Positions 1 to 14,663 of a stretch of 64,000 nt of DNA are shown here, piece by piece. Source of the stretch: Staphylococcus schweitzeri (GTDB taxonomy: Bacteria; Bacillota; Bacilli; Staphylococcales; Staphylococcaceae); the NCBI RefSeq assembly GCF_002902405.1, contig NZ_PPQS01000039.1, positions 136,218 through 200,217 on the forward strand. Direction: 5' to 3'. Below the pieces are notes generated by a model. That model searched no databases. It had not been told where the DNA came from and saw only the letters and a program-made list of their open reading frames with translations. Position numbers and translations under genes: made by a program. The first letter of the stretch is position 1; each line of letters opens with the position of its first letter.

Positions 1-947
1 TCTTTAAATACTTTGAAGTCCATTTCGCGTCCTAATTGTGAAACGTCAATTAATTCCATATCGAAACGTGTATCTGGTTTATCTGAACCAAAGCGACGCA
101 TTGCCTCTTTATAAGTCATTCTTGGAAACGCTTCTGTAATATCAACGCCTTTTACTTCCTTAACAACTTTTTTAAGCATTTCTTCACCCATCAACATTAC
201 ATCTTCTTGATCAACGAAACTCATTTCGATGTCGACTTGTGTAAATTCAGGTTGACGGTCTGCACGCAAGTCCTCATCACGGAAACATTTTACGATTTGA
301 TAATATTTATCAAAACCACTAATCATTAATAACTGTTTAAATAATTGTGGTGATTGAGGTAAAGCATAAAATTCACCATCATGAACTCGAGATGGCACTA
401 AATAGTCACGTGCACCTTCAGGCGTTGATTTTGTTAATACAGGTGTTTCAATATCAAAGAAACCTGCATCATCTAAATATTGTCGAATAGAACGTGTAAT
501 TTGATGTCTCATTTTAAATGTTTGAGCCAATTCTTGACGACGTAAATCTAAATAACGATATTTCAATCGAATATTTTCATCAACGTTTACATTTTCTTCA
601 TTTATTGAAAATGGCGGTGTCTCTGATTTATTAATAACTTTGATATTTGAAACTTGTACTTCAACTTGTCCAGTTTTAATTTTAGGGTTAACTGTTTCAG
701 CATCACGCTTAGTAACTGTACCTTTAACTTCTACAACATATTCAGAGCGTACTGTTTCAGCAATTTTTAATGCTTCTTCTGAAAATGCAGGATTGAATAC
801 GATTTGTACAATACCTTCTCTATCTCTTAAGTCAACAAAAATCAATCCGCCTAAGTCACGACGATTGTTAACCCATCCTTTTAATGTAATTTCTTGTCCT
901 AAAAATGCTTCAGTAACTAATCCACAATAAGTTGTTCTCTTACTCAT
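1..947 (-). CDS. aspS: Aspartyl-tRNA synthetase (N-terminal part; runs off the left edge)
   Basis: Class II synthetase that charges tRNA-Asp with aspartate in the cytoplasm. About 315 N-terminal residues are present of a family length near 590; the C-terminal catalytic half lies outside the window. The protein opens [18 protein letters not shown], followed by the anticodon-binding OB fold ([20 protein letters not shown]), typical of bacterial AspRS. The ATG at 945-947 is preceded by an AGAGGGCG ribosome site. It starts 15 bases after the hisS stop, so the two genes form one operon downstream of the T-box leader near 2330-2640. The pair hisS-aspS is standard in Bacillales. Confidence 0.97.
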   Translation of the reverse strand, partial: MSKRTTYCGLVTEAFLGQEITLKGWVNNRRDLGGLIFVDLRDREGIVQIVFNPAFSEEALKIAETVRSEYVVEVKGTVTKRDAETVNPKIKTGQVEVQVSNIKVINKSETPPFSINEENVNVDENIRLKYRYLDLRRQELAQTFKMRHQITRSIRQYLDDAGFFDIETPVLTKSTPEGARDYLVPSRVHDGEFYALPQSPQLFKQLLMISGFDKYYQIVKCFRDEDLRADRQPEFTQVDIEMSFVDQEDVMLMGEEMLKKVVKEVKGVDITEAFPRMTYKEAMRRFGSDKPDTRFDMELIDVSQLGREMDFKVFK

Positions 948-962
948 ATTTTAACGCCCTCT

Positions 963-2225
963 CTACTTCTTAAAATAATCGACTAATGCGTCTAATTGAA
1001 TTGTTTCAGATTCACCAGTTGTCATATTTTTAACATTGATTTTATTATTTTCTAACTCTTGATCGCCAATGACGATAGTATGCTTCGCTCCCAATCTATC
1101 CGCTTGCTTCATTTGACCTTTAATTTTACGTTTTAAATAATCTTTATCAGCTTTAATACCATTATGTCTCAAATGATTTAATAATTTAACAGCATAGCGA
1201 TCTGCTTGATCACCCATTGTAACTACGAATAAATCTAAATTTTCTTCGATATCAAGTTCAATACCTTCTTCTTCTAGTGCAAGTAATAAACGTTCTATAC
1301 TTAAGGCAAAACCAATGCCTGTTTCACTTGGTCCATCCAGTAATTCTAACAATCCATTATAACGACCACCGCCACATAACGTTGTGATTGCGCCATCATA
1401 ATCTGGGTTATCCATCATTAGCTCGAAAGCGGTATGTGTGTAATAGTCCAAACCACGTACTAAATTAGGATCCTCAACATATGGAATACCTAAATCATCT
1501 AAGTAAGTTTTTACCTGCTCATAATATGCTTTTGATTCTTCATTTAAGAAATCAGTGATTCTAGGTGCTGTTTTAACCGCTTCTTTATCACGGTCAACTT
1601 TACAGTCTAAAATTCGCATTGGATTAGTGTGTAAACGTGACTGACAATCAGAACAAAATTCATGAATCACAGGTTCAAAGTGTTTTACTAAAGCTTCGTT
1701 ATATTCTTTACGAGATTCCATGTCCCCAACACTATTAATAACTAGCTTTAAATGTTTTAACCCAAATGATTGGTAAATGTGCATTACCATTGCCAATACT
1801 TCTGCATCTACACTTGGATTTTCAGCCCCAATTGCTTCTACACCAAATTGATTGAACTGACGATAGCGACCTTTTTGTTTACGCTCATATCTAAACATTG
1901 GCCCATTATAATATAATTTTATTGGTTGATTTGGATTACCTTGCATTTTATGTTCAATATATGAACGCACAACAGCAGCTGTTCCCTCAGGTCTTAATGT
2001 TATACTTCTGTTACCTTTATCTTTAAATGTATACATTTCCTTCTGCACAACGTCGGTAGAATCGCCGACACCTCTAGCAAAAAGATCTGTACTTTCAAAG
2101 ATTGGAGTTCTTATTTCTTTATAATTGTAAAATGTCATTAGTTCATCTAATTTATTTTCGATGTAACGCCACTTTTTCGATTCTTCAGGTAAAATATCCT
2201 GCGTTCCTCTAGGTATTTTAATCAT
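963..2225 (-). CDS. hisS: Histidyl-tRNA synthetase
   Basis: Class II synthetase charging tRNA-His. The 420-residue product shows motif 2 (FRYERKQKGRYRQFNQFG), the histidine-binding LVRGLDYYTHTAFE and the GGGRYNGLL segment, then a C-terminal anticodon-binding domain. The frame is open 14 codons further upstream (to 2267), but the ATG at 2223-2225 (MIKIPRGTQD) has a GGGAG sequence at proper spacing, whereas an ATG three codons upstream directly touches that Shine-Dalgarno. It is the first gene of hisS-aspS, preceded by a T-box attenuator, so expression should rise when the cognate tRNA is uncharged. Confidence 0.96.
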   Translation of the reverse strand: MIKIPRGTQDILPEESKKWRYIENKLDELMTFYNYKEIRTPIFESTDLFARGVGDSTDVVQKEMYTFKDKGNRSITLRPEGTAAVVRSYIEHKMQGNPNQPIKLYYNGPMFRYERKQKGRYRQFNQFGVEAIGAENPSVDAEVLAMVMHIYQSFGLKHLKLVINSVGDMESRKEYNEALVKHFEPVIHEFCSDCQSRLHTNPMRILDCKVDRDKEAVKTAPRITDFLNEESKAYYEQVKTYLDDLGIPYVEDPNLVRGLDYYTHTAFELMMDNPDYDGAITTLCGGGRYNGLLELLDGPSETGIGFALSIERLLLALEEEGIELDIEENLDLFVVTMGDQADRYAVKLLNHLRHNGIKADKDYLKRKIKGQMKQADRLGAKHTIVIGDQELENNKINVKNMTTGESETIQLDALVDYFKK

Positions 2226-2328
2226 TTTTGACATCTCCCTTGGCAAATTATTTTTAATTACCTTCACTTACTCTAAACAATAAAGGAATACAATCTATGT
2301 TCAGCATATTCATTTTATTTTTAAAATT

Positions 2329-2641
2329 AAAAAAGCCCTTGCACAGTTTATAACTGTACAAGGGACGAATATCCGTGTTGCCACCCTTATTGATTTAATA
2401 GTTTCTTTTACAACTGCTACTTTACGTTACAATCATAAAAGGTTATTAAACCCACTCAAAACGTTTAACGTACGTTCAACGGCTTTACTTTCATAAAGCA
2501 CCTTTTCTTGTGTTCAATGTATTAAACTACTCAGTATAATCTTTCAGTCTATGGATTATATTCCTGCACAATCATCAATAGATTGCTACCTATTTCATTT
2601 AACATTTCAAGAATATTAACGGTTTTAGTTATAAAATTCAA
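2329..2641 (-). ncRNA. T-box leader of hisS-aspS (with terminator)
   Basis: The minus strand carries the T-box core GGGTGGCAACACGG (2373-2386), followed by a strong rho-independent terminator (2329-2365; stem cccttgtacagt/actgtgcaaggg, then a T run) that competes with the antiterminator. Upstream, a paired segment (TTCTTG at 2608-2613 with CAAGAA at 2505-2510) can close Stem I. The loop next to it reads GAACACA, making CAC (His, 2510-2512) the best specifier candidate. T-box RNAs bind uncharged tRNA and then antiterminate. The element is certain; the specifier is only probable because Stem I is not canonical. Confidence 0.9.
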
Positions 2642-2646
2642 TATCA

Positions 2647-2675
2647 ATGATAACTAGTTTCACATGTTTTTGCAA
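2647..2675 (-). promoter_or_regulatory. Putative SigA promoter of the hisS T-box transcript
   Basis: On the minus strand TTGCAA (2670-2675) is followed after 17 bases by TATCAT (2647-2652), which would start RNA near 2640, just before the T-box Stem I. The -35 box sits within four bases of the lytH stop, so hisS has its own promoter squeezed against the upstream gene. Inferred from sequence only. Confidence 0.55.
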
Positions 2676-2678
2676 GCC

Positions 2679-3554
2679 CTATGCTGAAAAATAAAATTTC
2701 AGACCGTCTATAATTGCTTGTTCTAATATTTGTCTATGTAATTGATCTTTAATCATTGTTTCGTCAGTCGGATTACTAATATAACCTAATTCTAATAACA
2801 CTGCTGGAACTTTAGTTTGTCTTAAAACTTGATAGTTTTCTTGCCTTGAACCGCGATTAGAAAGCAATCCCTTTTTTTGAATTGAGGCATCTAATGTGTC
2901 TGCTAAAGCTCTTTGATTGTCATGATACCAATAGACTGTCATTCCATTTGCATTTGATGATTCTAATGCATCATTATGTATACTTAAATAGGCATCGCCT
3001 TTAATATCACGATTTTCTAATGAAACGTATGTATCGTCAGTTCTTGTCATTTTAACTGTCGCGCCTTCTTTTTCTAAAGTACGCTTTAACTCTTTCGCCG
3101 TTTTCAGTGTATAGTCTTTTTCTAAACTTTTATATTTAGTATTGCTTGAAGCACCCTGGTCACTTCCTCCATGACCAGGATCAAGCACTATTGTTTTGCC
3201 TTGCAAGGGATTCTTTTCTTTAGTGTTATCTGCAACAATATCTAAATTCGTATGCCAACCAGCTATCCAACCTTTTTCGTTACCGGAAGCATCTTCAACT
3301 TCAATCCATTTACCTACTTTACCTATCTTTTTAAAATGGTCACCTTTTTCAACTTTATAAATGACTGGATACGCAGCATTTGGACCCGTACGTAATTCAG
3401 CATTCTCAGTGATTGTTATATTACCACTATCTTCACTATTACTATTTAGTAGTAAGAACAAAAAGATGATAAATAAGATAAAGGCAATTACAACTATTAG
3501 AGTACGTTTGTTTTTAAGACCCTTTTTAGATAACCATGCCTCTATTTTTTTCAT
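2679..3554 (-). CDS. lytH: Membrane-anchored cell-wall amidase LytH
   Basis: Zn-dependent N-acetylmuramoyl-L-alanine amidase of 291 residues. One N-terminal transmembrane anchor (about residues 18-37), an extracellular SH3b domain (about 45-108) and an Amidase_3 domain (about 118-290). Metal ligands are visible: H128 in DPGHGG, E145 in SLEKDY, H193 in SIHNDA, and the catalytic E256 in LLELGY. In S. aureus LytH removes stem peptides from nascent glycan, needs the polytopic partner ActH (not in this window) and influences where wall synthesis occurs. The start overlaps the dtd stop by 4 bases, so it is translated as the third gene of rel-dtd-lytH. Confidence 0.95.
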   Translation of the reverse strand: MKKIEAWLSKKGLKNKRTLIVVIAFILFIIFLFLLLNSNSEDSGNITITENAELRTGPNAAYPVIYKVEKGDHFKKIGKVGKWIEVEDASGNEKGWIAGWHTNLDIVADNTKEKNPLQGKTIVLDPGHGGSDQGASSNTKYKSLEKDYTLKTAKELKRTLEKEGATVKMTRTDDTYVSLENRDIKGDAYLSIHNDALESSNANGMTVYWYHDNQRALADTLDASIQKKGLLSNRGSRQENYQVLRQTKVPAVLLELGYISNPTDETMIKDQLHRQILEQAIIDGLKFYFSA

Positions 3555-4003
3555 TGGATTTTGCCATCCTGACTTTCATAAATAATTGTAACTGGACCAT
3601 CATTATTAATTTCTACATTCATATGCGTTCCAAATTCACCTGTTTTCACAATTAAACCATATGATCTTAACGACTCGTTAAAATACTCATATATTTTCAG
3701 TGCCTCTTCTGGATTTTTAGAATTGGAAAAACCTGGACGGTTACCTTTTTTAACATCTGCATAGAGTGTAAATTGTGAAACTGATAATATTTCACCATTC
3801 ATTTGTTGGATATTAAAATTTAATTTATCGTTGTCATCTTCAAATAACCTTGCATTTGCAATTTTCTTTGCTATAACATCTGCGTCTTGTTCAGTCGAAT
3901 CTTGACCTATACCAACTAATAAGCAATATCCTTTTCCAATATGATTATTAATTGAACTATTTGTCACCGATGCCTCTTTCACTCTTTGTACAACTACTTT
4001 CAT
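3551..4003 (-). CDS. dtd: D-aminoacyl-tRNA deacylase
   Basis: Hydrolyses D-amino acids wrongly attached to tRNA. The product is 150 residues, the normal family length, beginning [14 protein letters not shown], with the [18 protein letters not shown] segment and a C-terminal [15 protein letters not shown] containing the cross-subunit Gly-Pro-type motif region. The longer open frame (to 4024) is rejected because AGAGGTG stands 8 bases before the ATG at 4001-4003. The gene starts 11 bases after the rel stop and overlaps lytH by 4 bases, giving a compact operon. Confidence 0.95.
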   Translation of the reverse strand: MKVVVQRVKEASVTNSSINNHIGKGYCLLVGIGQDSTEQDADVIAKKIANARLFEDDNDKLNFNIQQMNGEILSVSQFTLYADVKKGNRPGFSNSKNPEEALKIYEYFNESLRSYGLIVKTGEFGTHMNVEINNDGPVTIIYESQDGKIQ

Positions 4004-4014
4004 ATTTTGCACCT

Positions 4015-6624
<2,610 letters not shown>

Positions 6625-7143
6625 TTACTCATCGTATGAGATTAAACTCATAACATCGTAATCTCTAATTTTTTCAATGCCGTTAAGATATTTTAATTCG
6701 ATTATAAATGCAATACCAACAACGATACCGCCTAATTTTTCAACTAATTTAATTGCCGCTTCAATCGTACCACCTGTTGCTAATAAATCATCTGTAATTA
6801 AAACACGTTGTCCTGGTTTAATTGCATCTTTATGCATTGTTAAAACATTTGTACCATACTCTAAATCATATTCGTAACGAATAACCTCTCGTGGCAATTT
6901 CCCTTCTTTTCTTACTGGCGCAAAACCAATCCCCATTGAATAAGCCACTGGACAACCTATAATGAAACCACGTGCTTCAGGCCCAACAACAATATCTACA
7001 TTTCTATCTTTTGCATACTCAACGATTTTATCTGTTGCATAACCATATGCTTTACCATTATCCATAATAGTTGTTATATCTTTAAAACTTACACCGGGTT
7101 TCGGCCAGTCTTGTACCTCTGATACGTATTTCTTTAAATCCAT
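6625..7143 (-). CDS. apt: Adenine phosphoribosyltransferase
   Basis: Salvages adenine with PRPP to AMP in the cytoplasm. The 172-residue product is full length and carries the type I PRTase PRPP-binding motif [13 protein letters not shown] and the upstream [17 protein letters not shown] segment typical of Apt. The ATG follows a strong AGGAGG with 7-8 base spacing. It lies 21 bases downstream of recJ and is probably co-transcribed with it; the recJ-apt-rel neighbourhood is conserved in Bacillales. Confidence 0.97.
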   Translation of the reverse strand: MDLKKYVSEVQDWPKPGVSFKDITTIMDNGKAYGYATDKIVEYAKDRNVDIVVGPEARGFIIGCPVAYSMGIGFAPVRKEGKLPREVIRYEYDLEYGTNVLTMHKDAIKPGQRVLITDDLLATGGTIEAAIKLVEKLGGIVVGIAFIIELKYLNGIEKIRDYDVMSLISYDE

Positions 7144-7164
7144 TAATATTTCCTCCTAAATTGC

Positions 7165-9438
7165 TCACGACAATTGTGACTTAATCCAATTTTTTAATTC
7201 TGAAAAATCTTGATATAATAATTGCTTTTCTACATCCATACGTTGTTGTCTTAATTGATATACTTTACTAGAATCAATTGCTCTTTTATCTGGTTGTTGA
7301 TTAATGTAAATCATACCATTTTCTTGTGTTATAAAGTTTAAATCTAAGAAAACTTTGAGCATGAATTTAAGTGTATCTGGTTTAACATTTAAATGCTGAC
7401 ACAATAACATGCCTTCTTGTTGCATATTCATTTCTTGTTTAGCAATTAACGCTTTATAACATTTTTTAAAGACATTCATGTGAGGTATACCTTCAAAATA
7501 AATCGAATGACTATGCTGTAAAACTAAGTAGAGTTGAGAAAACTGTAGCTGCCGTAATGTACTTGACAAGTCATCTATCGAAGTTGGCAAATCTCTTAAC
7601 ACAACTTTATCTGACAGCCGATTAATTTCTTCTCCATAATAATATTCATTCGCATTTACTTTATCACTTTTAGGATGAATAAGCACGACGATATTTTCAT
7701 CATTTTCTGTAAAAGGTAAACTTTTTCTTTTACTTCGATAATCTAATATTTGTTGTTCATTCATCGCTATATCTTGAATAATTATTTGTGGTGTTTGATT
7801 GCCATTCCATTCATTAATTTGAACAGAGCCCAAAATATTGATTGGTTGTTCATCTTGTAATTCTGTTTCTAAATGCCCATTTTGCCAAAATAATGCTGCT
7901 ATATTACTTTCACCTAATGTCATTTTTAAGTGATTTTTTTGTTGACCAATTGCTTTAACTGATGAAACTGATAAATCGTCCATTTCAAATAATGGTGTAG
8001 AAAAATCTGTTCCAAATGGTCGCAAACGATTCATATCACGTATATTTTTTATTGTTATGTCATTCTCTGTTAATAACACATCTACTGGTTTTACAGGATC
8101 TAGTGATGTTGTTTCAACCAAAGCTTTCATCCATTCATTCAAACCCTCAGCTAACATATCAACATTTTCAATATCCATTGTCATACCTGCAGCCATATGA
8201 TGACCACCAAACTTAGCAATTAAATCTTGATGTGCTGATAATATTTCAAACATAGACACTTGATCGATTGATCTCGCTGAACCTTTCGCATGATTTTGTT
8301 CTCTATCAATATTTAAAATAAGTGTTGGTAATGCATACGTTTCAACAATTTTCGATGCTACAATACCCAACACACCTTCATGCCAATTTTCTTTTGCAAG
8401 AAGTAGGAATAAATTCCCTGCTTTAACTTGTTCATCAGCCATTGCCATCGCTTCTTCAGTAATAGATGCAACAATATCTTTTCTTTCGCGATTAAAATGT
8501 TCTACCTGTTCTGCTAAGAATATGGCTTCTTCTTCATCTTCTGTCATCAGTAATTCACAAGCTAATGAGGCATCATCTAAACGCCCAACAGCATTTAATC
8601 TAGGTCCAATGATAAAGCCTATTGTCTCTTCATCGATATGATCATTATATCCTGCTTCTTTGAGTAAAGCTTTAATTGAAACTGGACATTGCTCATTCAA
8701 TACTTTTAAACCTTGTTTCACGAGTGAACGATTTTCATCAGTTAACGAAACCAAGTCTGCAATGGTACCTATGGCTGCTAAAGCTTTAAAGTAATCAGGT
8801 ATATTTCCTATTAATGCTTGAGACAACTTATAAGCTACGCCTGCACCACATAATTGTTGAAACGGATAATTAAATGATGGATGCATCGGATGCACAATTG
8901 CATAAGCTTCTGGTAATGTTCTACCTATTTCATGATGATCAGTAACAATTACATCAACACCGAGTTCTTGAACCATGTTAATTTCGTTATGACCTTGTAT
9001 ACCATTATCAACTGTTATTATTAAGGAGATGCCTTCATCGTGTGCGTTTCGAAATGCTAATTCGTTTGGACCATACCCTTCAGTAAAACGATTAGGTATA
9101 TGCCAACCTACTTGTGCACCTAAAAGCTTTAATGTTGTAACTAAAATAGTCGTTGAAGTAACACCATCAGCGTCATAGTCACCATATACTAATATTTTTT
9201 CATCATTAGATATCGCATTTTTAATTCTTTCAACGGCCTTATTCATGTCACTTAGTTGATTAGGATCATGATTTATATCTATGTCCGCAATAATTGATTG
9301 AATATCATGTTCATCAACAATTGCCTTACTTTCTAATATTTTCTTCACAATTGGCGTCAATTTTAATTTAGATATTGTTTCTTCATTTATGTATTCAGTT
9401 GGTTTTGTTAATTTCCACTTATACTTTGGTTTTATCAT
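7165..9438 (-). CDS. recJ: Single-stranded-DNA-specific 5'-3' exonuclease RecJ
   Basis: DHH-family nuclease acting in RecF-pathway recombination and mismatch repair. The 757-residue protein has the DHH metal motifs YGDYDADGVTST and VTDHHEIGR, the DHHA1 region (KFGGHHMAAGMT), an OB fold, and a C-terminal extension of about 200 residues present in Firmicute RecJ. A GAGGCG site precedes the ATG at 9436-9438. It is probably the first gene of recJ-apt; upstream, secDF ends with its own terminator. Confidence 0.96.
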   Translation of the reverse strand: MIKPKYKWKLTKPTEYINEETISKLKLTPIVKKILESKAIVDEHDIQSIIADIDINHDPNQLSDMNKAVERIKNAISNDEKILVYGDYDADGVTSTTILVTTLKLLGAQVGWHIPNRFTEGYGPNELAFRNAHDEGISLIITVDNGIQGHNEINMVQELGVDVIVTDHHEIGRTLPEAYAIVHPMHPSFNYPFQQLCGAGVAYKLSQALIGNIPDYFKALAAIGTIADLVSLTDENRSLVKQGLKVLNEQCPVSIKALLKEAGYNDHIDEETIGFIIGPRLNAVGRLDDASLACELLMTEDEEEAIFLAEQVEHFNRERKDIVASITEEAMAMADEQVKAGNLFLLLAKENWHEGVLGIVASKIVETYALPTLILNIDREQNHAKGSARSIDQVSMFEILSAHQDLIAKFGGHHMAAGMTMDIENVDMLAEGLNEWMKALVETTSLDPVKPVDVLLTENDITIKNIRDMNRLRPFGTDFSTPLFEMDDLSVSSVKAIGQQKNHLKMTLGESNIAALFWQNGHLETELQDEQPINILGSVQINEWNGNQTPQIIIQDIAMNEQQILDYRSKRKSLPFTENDENIVVLIHPKSDKVNANEYYYGEEINRLSDKVVLRDLPTSIDDLSSTLRQLQFSQLYLVLQHSHSIYFEGIPHMNVFKKCYKALIAKQEMNMQQEGMLLCQHLNVKPDTLKFMLKVFLDLNFITQENGMIYINQQPDKRAIDSSKVYQLRQQRMDVEKQLLYQDFSELKNWIKSQLS

Positions 9439-9586
9439 TTCTACGCCTCATTTCCAAAAGACATTATATCTAAAAATGCTATAAATAAAAAGCACTAATA
9501 TAAATAATCAAGACTTTAATTATATCATTTTTTAAAAGTAGATGTGATAAATCACATTTATCTATTTTGTTAAATTTAAACAAAAT

Positions 9587-9627
9587 AAAAAGCAGTGTCT
9601 GAACCTACACTGGATCAGAACACTGCT
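9587..9627 (-). terminator. Rho-independent terminator of secDF
   Basis: Inverted repeat gcagtgt(t)ctga/tcag acactgc on the minus strand followed by TTTTTATTTTG, 14 bases downstream of the secDF stop. Confidence 0.85.
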
Positions 9628-9640
9628 CGTGTTATTAAAA

Positions 9641-11920
9641 CTATACTAATATTTTTTCGTCATTTGATTTTTTATCTTTATACACAACTAATTTGTGTTT
9701 TGGAGATTTTTTCAATTGACGTTTTTTCATCATTCCCCATAAAGGAACTGCTATAAAGATTGATGAGAACACACCAGAAATTAATCCGATAAATAATGCT
9801 AATGTAAAGTTAAATATTGTAGGCGCACCAAAGAATAAGATAGCAACTACAACAACAATTACTGTTAACACCGTATTGACTGAACGTGTCATCGTCTGTC
9901 TTATCGATCTATTGACAATATCATCAATTTGTTCAGGTGTAGTAATTACTTTTATTTTCTGAAGGTTCTCACGTACACGGTCAAAGGTAACAATTGTATC
10001 GTTAATTGAATAACCAACAATTGTAAGAACCGCAGCAATAAATGTTAAATCTACTTCAATTCTAAACAAACTAAAGATAGCAACGATTATGAATACGTCA
10101 TGTAATAATGCCAATACTGAAGACAGACCCATTCGCCATTCAAATCGTAATGATACATAGATGATGATACCAATCGATGCATAGATTAAAGCTAACATAG
10201 CATTTTTAGCTAATTCTTGTCCAATTATAGGTGATACAGTATTAATTTGAGGTGTGTCACCAAATTTAGATTTAATATTATCACTCAACTTATTATCTTG
10301 AGCACGTGTTAAATCATCTTTAAATTGAACTGTTGCTACTTTATTATCTTTACCATTGATTTGAATTTGATCCGCCTTGAGGCCACTATCTTTTACAACC
10401 TGTTCAACTTTTTGTTGAGAAATAGTTTGTTTTGATTGGAAATCTACACGTGTACCACTTGAGAAATCAATACCTAAATTTAACTTGAAGATATAAAGAA
10501 TAACCAATCCAACAACAACTATTAAAATACTTACACCAATTAATGGTTTTGCTAATTTAACAAAGTTCCATTTTTCAAATGATGTTTTAAGGTCATGAAC
10601 ATCAATGCCTTCATTAATGTTATGTCTCTTATTCTTATTAACGCCAAACAACCAATATTGATTTTTGAAGACGTTTGATGAAACTAATAACGATAATAAG
10701 AATCTTGATAAGAAGACTGCTGTAACAAAGATCATTAAGATACCTAATAATAACATTGTTGCAAAACCTTTAACTGAACTTTCACCGAAGAAGAATAGTA
10801 CTGCTGCGGCTATTACTGTTGTTAAGTTGGAGTCAAAGATTGTTAAGAATGAACTTTTATTCGCTTTAGAAAAGGCTTGCTTAATCGTGCGACCAATTCG
10901 AAGTTCATCTTTAATACGCTCATACATAATAATATTAGCATCGACGGCCATACCTACACCTAATACTAATGCTGCTAAGCCTGGCAGTGTAAGCACACCT
11001 GAAATGAAATTAAATGCAACTAATGTTAAATAGATGTATGTTGTTAAAGCAATAATTGCTACTAAACCAGGCAATCTGTAGAAACCTAACATGAATAGAT
11101 AAATTAAAGCTACACCAATGAATGATGCAAATACCGTTTTATCTAATGCATCTTGCCCAAATTGTGCACCTACTGAGTTTGAATAAATTTCTTTTAAATC
11201 AACCGGTAATGAACCTGCATTTAACAATTCAGCAATTTGTTTTGCCTTTTTAACGCCTTCTTGCCCTTTGAATCCTCCAGAGATTTCTACACTATCTGAG
11301 TTAATCGGTTGATCAACACTTGCTGCAGAAATAAATTTAGGATTTTTCTTTTGAGCTTCTTTTTTATAGCTGTCACCTTTTTTAAAATCTAGCCAAACTA
11401 CCATGACATTGTCACGTTTTTTAGAGATTTCTTCAGTTACTTTTTTGAATTTATTTTTATCTTTCACTTTAAAAGTAACTGTTGGCTGGTTCGTTTCTTG
11501 TTTGAACTCTTGCTTCGCAGAGCCTTGCTTAATATCAGAACCATTTAATTTCACTTTATCTTCGGCATCACGAATCGTTAAATTTGCTTGAGAAGATAAA
11601 ATTTTACGTGCTTCGTTCTGGTCTGTTACACCAGCAAGTTGAACTCTAATTCTATTTGGTTCTTCAACTTGTATCTTAGGTTCAGAAACACCTAATACGT
11701 TTACACGGTTTTCTAAAGTTTGCGCCGTTGATTGTAAAGCTTTTTTATCTATTTTATCGCCCTTATGTAACGGGTCAACTTGATAAAGCACTTCAAATCC
11801 ACCTTGCAAATCTAGTCCTAAATTGACATTCTTTACTACACTTTTATAAGTTGAAGCCATTCCGGCAAACAACAATACGACTAAAAGTAAGAATGCAATT
11901 ATTCTACTACTTTTCTTCAC
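9641..11920 (-). CDS. secDF: Fused protein-export membrane protein SecDF
   Basis: RND-superfamily accessory of the SecYEG translocon that uses proton motive force to complete export. The 759 residues join a SecD half (about 1-440) and a SecF half (about 450-759), each with a large periplasmic-type loop and six predicted membrane helices. Signature motifs are DLQGGFEVLYQV near the N-terminus, VGMAVDANIIMYERIKDE in SecD and GIDFSSGTRVDF and YSINDTIVTFDRVREN in SecF. Translation begins at GTG 11918-11920 with GAGGTG 5 bases upstream. Lies downstream of yajC but is separated from it by a terminator, so it probably has its own promoter. Confidence 0.97.
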   Translation of the reverse strand: MKKSSRIIAFLLLVVLLFAGMASTYKSVVKNVNLGLDLQGGFEVLYQVDPLHKGDKIDKKALQSTAQTLENRVNVLGVSEPKIQVEEPNRIRVQLAGVTDQNEARKILSSQANLTIRDAEDKVKLNGSDIKQGSAKQEFKQETNQPTVTFKVKDKNKFKKVTEEISKKRDNVMVVWLDFKKGDSYKKEAQKKNPKFISAASVDQPINSDSVEISGGFKGQEGVKKAKQIAELLNAGSLPVDLKEIYSNSVGAQFGQDALDKTVFASFIGVALIYLFMLGFYRLPGLVAIIALTTYIYLTLVAFNFISGVLTLPGLAALVLGVGMAVDANIIMYERIKDELRIGRTIKQAFSKANKSSFLTIFDSNLTTVIAAAVLFFFGESSVKGFATMLLLGILMIFVTAVFLSRFLLSLLVSSNVFKNQYWLFGVNKNKRHNINEGIDVHDLKTSFEKWNFVKLAKPLIGVSILIVVVGLVILYIFKLNLGIDFSSGTRVDFQSKQTISQQKVEQVVKDSGLKADQIQINGKDNKVATVQFKDDLTRAQDNKLSDNIKSKFGDTPQINTVSPIIGQELAKNAMLALIYASIGIIIYVSLRFEWRMGLSSVLALLHDVFIIVAIFSLFRIEVDLTFIAAVLTIVGYSINDTIVTFDRVRENLQKIKVITTPEQIDDIVNRSIRQTMTRSVNTVLTVIVVVVAILFFGAPTIFNFTLALFIGLISGVFSSIFIAVPLWGMMKKRQLKKSPKHKLVVYKDKKSNDEKILV

Positions 11921-12144
11921 ATGAACACCTCATTATTTACGTATGTATTTAGAATACTTTAATACTATTTTATTACGCAAGTTAAATCTTTCTTACAAAA
12001 TTTATTAGCCTTATACATATTAACATACTATAACTGCTAGTAAAATTAGACACGGTTATATTTAATTTAAATTTAACAATTATTATGAATCACATTTTCT
12101 TTTTTTCGAATGCAAAAACATTACAATACATTACCGCTAAATAT

Positions 12145-12183
12145 AAAAAGGGATGAAACATAAATCGTTTCATCCCTTTTTAT
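12145..12183. terminator. Terminator after yajC (both arms flanked by A/T runs)
   Basis: Perfect stem aagggatgaaac/gtttcatccctt with a five-base loop and T run on the minus strand, 13 bases past the yajC stop; the A run on the other side would also let it act on the plus strand. Confidence 0.9.
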
Positions 12184-12195
12184 TACCTCTTCATG

Positions 12196-12456
12196 TTATG
12201 AAGGGTCAACTTGTTTAATAGCTGGTTTTTCGAATGTTAATTCAGTACCATGACCATTTACTGTAATTACAACAGTTGTTTCATCTACTGCTTTAACAGT
12301 ACCTTTAATACCACCAATTGTAGTAATTCTTTGACCAGATTCAATGTTATTAATCAACTCGCGGTGCTGCTTAGCACGCTTTTGTTGTGGTCTGATCATC
12401 AAGAAATACATAACCGCAAAAATTACGACTATATATATAAGTAATGAAAATTGCAT
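12196..12456 (-). CDS. yajC: Preprotein translocase subunit YajC
   Basis: Small single-span membrane protein associated with SecDF. The 86 residues begin with a hydrophobic segment (about residues 3-20, LLIYIVVIFAVMYFLMIRPQ) followed by the family-typical RPQQKRAKQHRELI and the GQRITTIGGIKGTV segment. GAGGAGC precedes the ATG. It is the last gene of ruvA-ruvB-queA-tgt-yajC and is followed by a strong terminator, with secDF next, matching the conserved tgt-yajC-secDF order. Confidence 0.95.
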   Translation of the reverse strand: MQFSLLIYIVVIFAVMYFLMIRPQQKRAKQHRELINNIESGQRITTIGGIKGTVKAVDETTVVITVNGHGTELTFEKPAIKQVDPS

Positions 12457-12474
12457 TTTGTACGCTCCTCTTGC

Positions 12475-14662
<2,188 letters not shown>

Positions 14663-14663
14663 G

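Noticed and set aside
640-930. Plus-strand open frame of 96 codons
   Set aside because: Lies opposite aspS, lacks a ribosome site and has no protein-like pattern; it is an antisense shadow.
10665-11033. Plus-strand open frame of 122 codons
   Set aside because: Antisense to secDF membrane helices; its composition follows the complement of that gene and it has no start signal.
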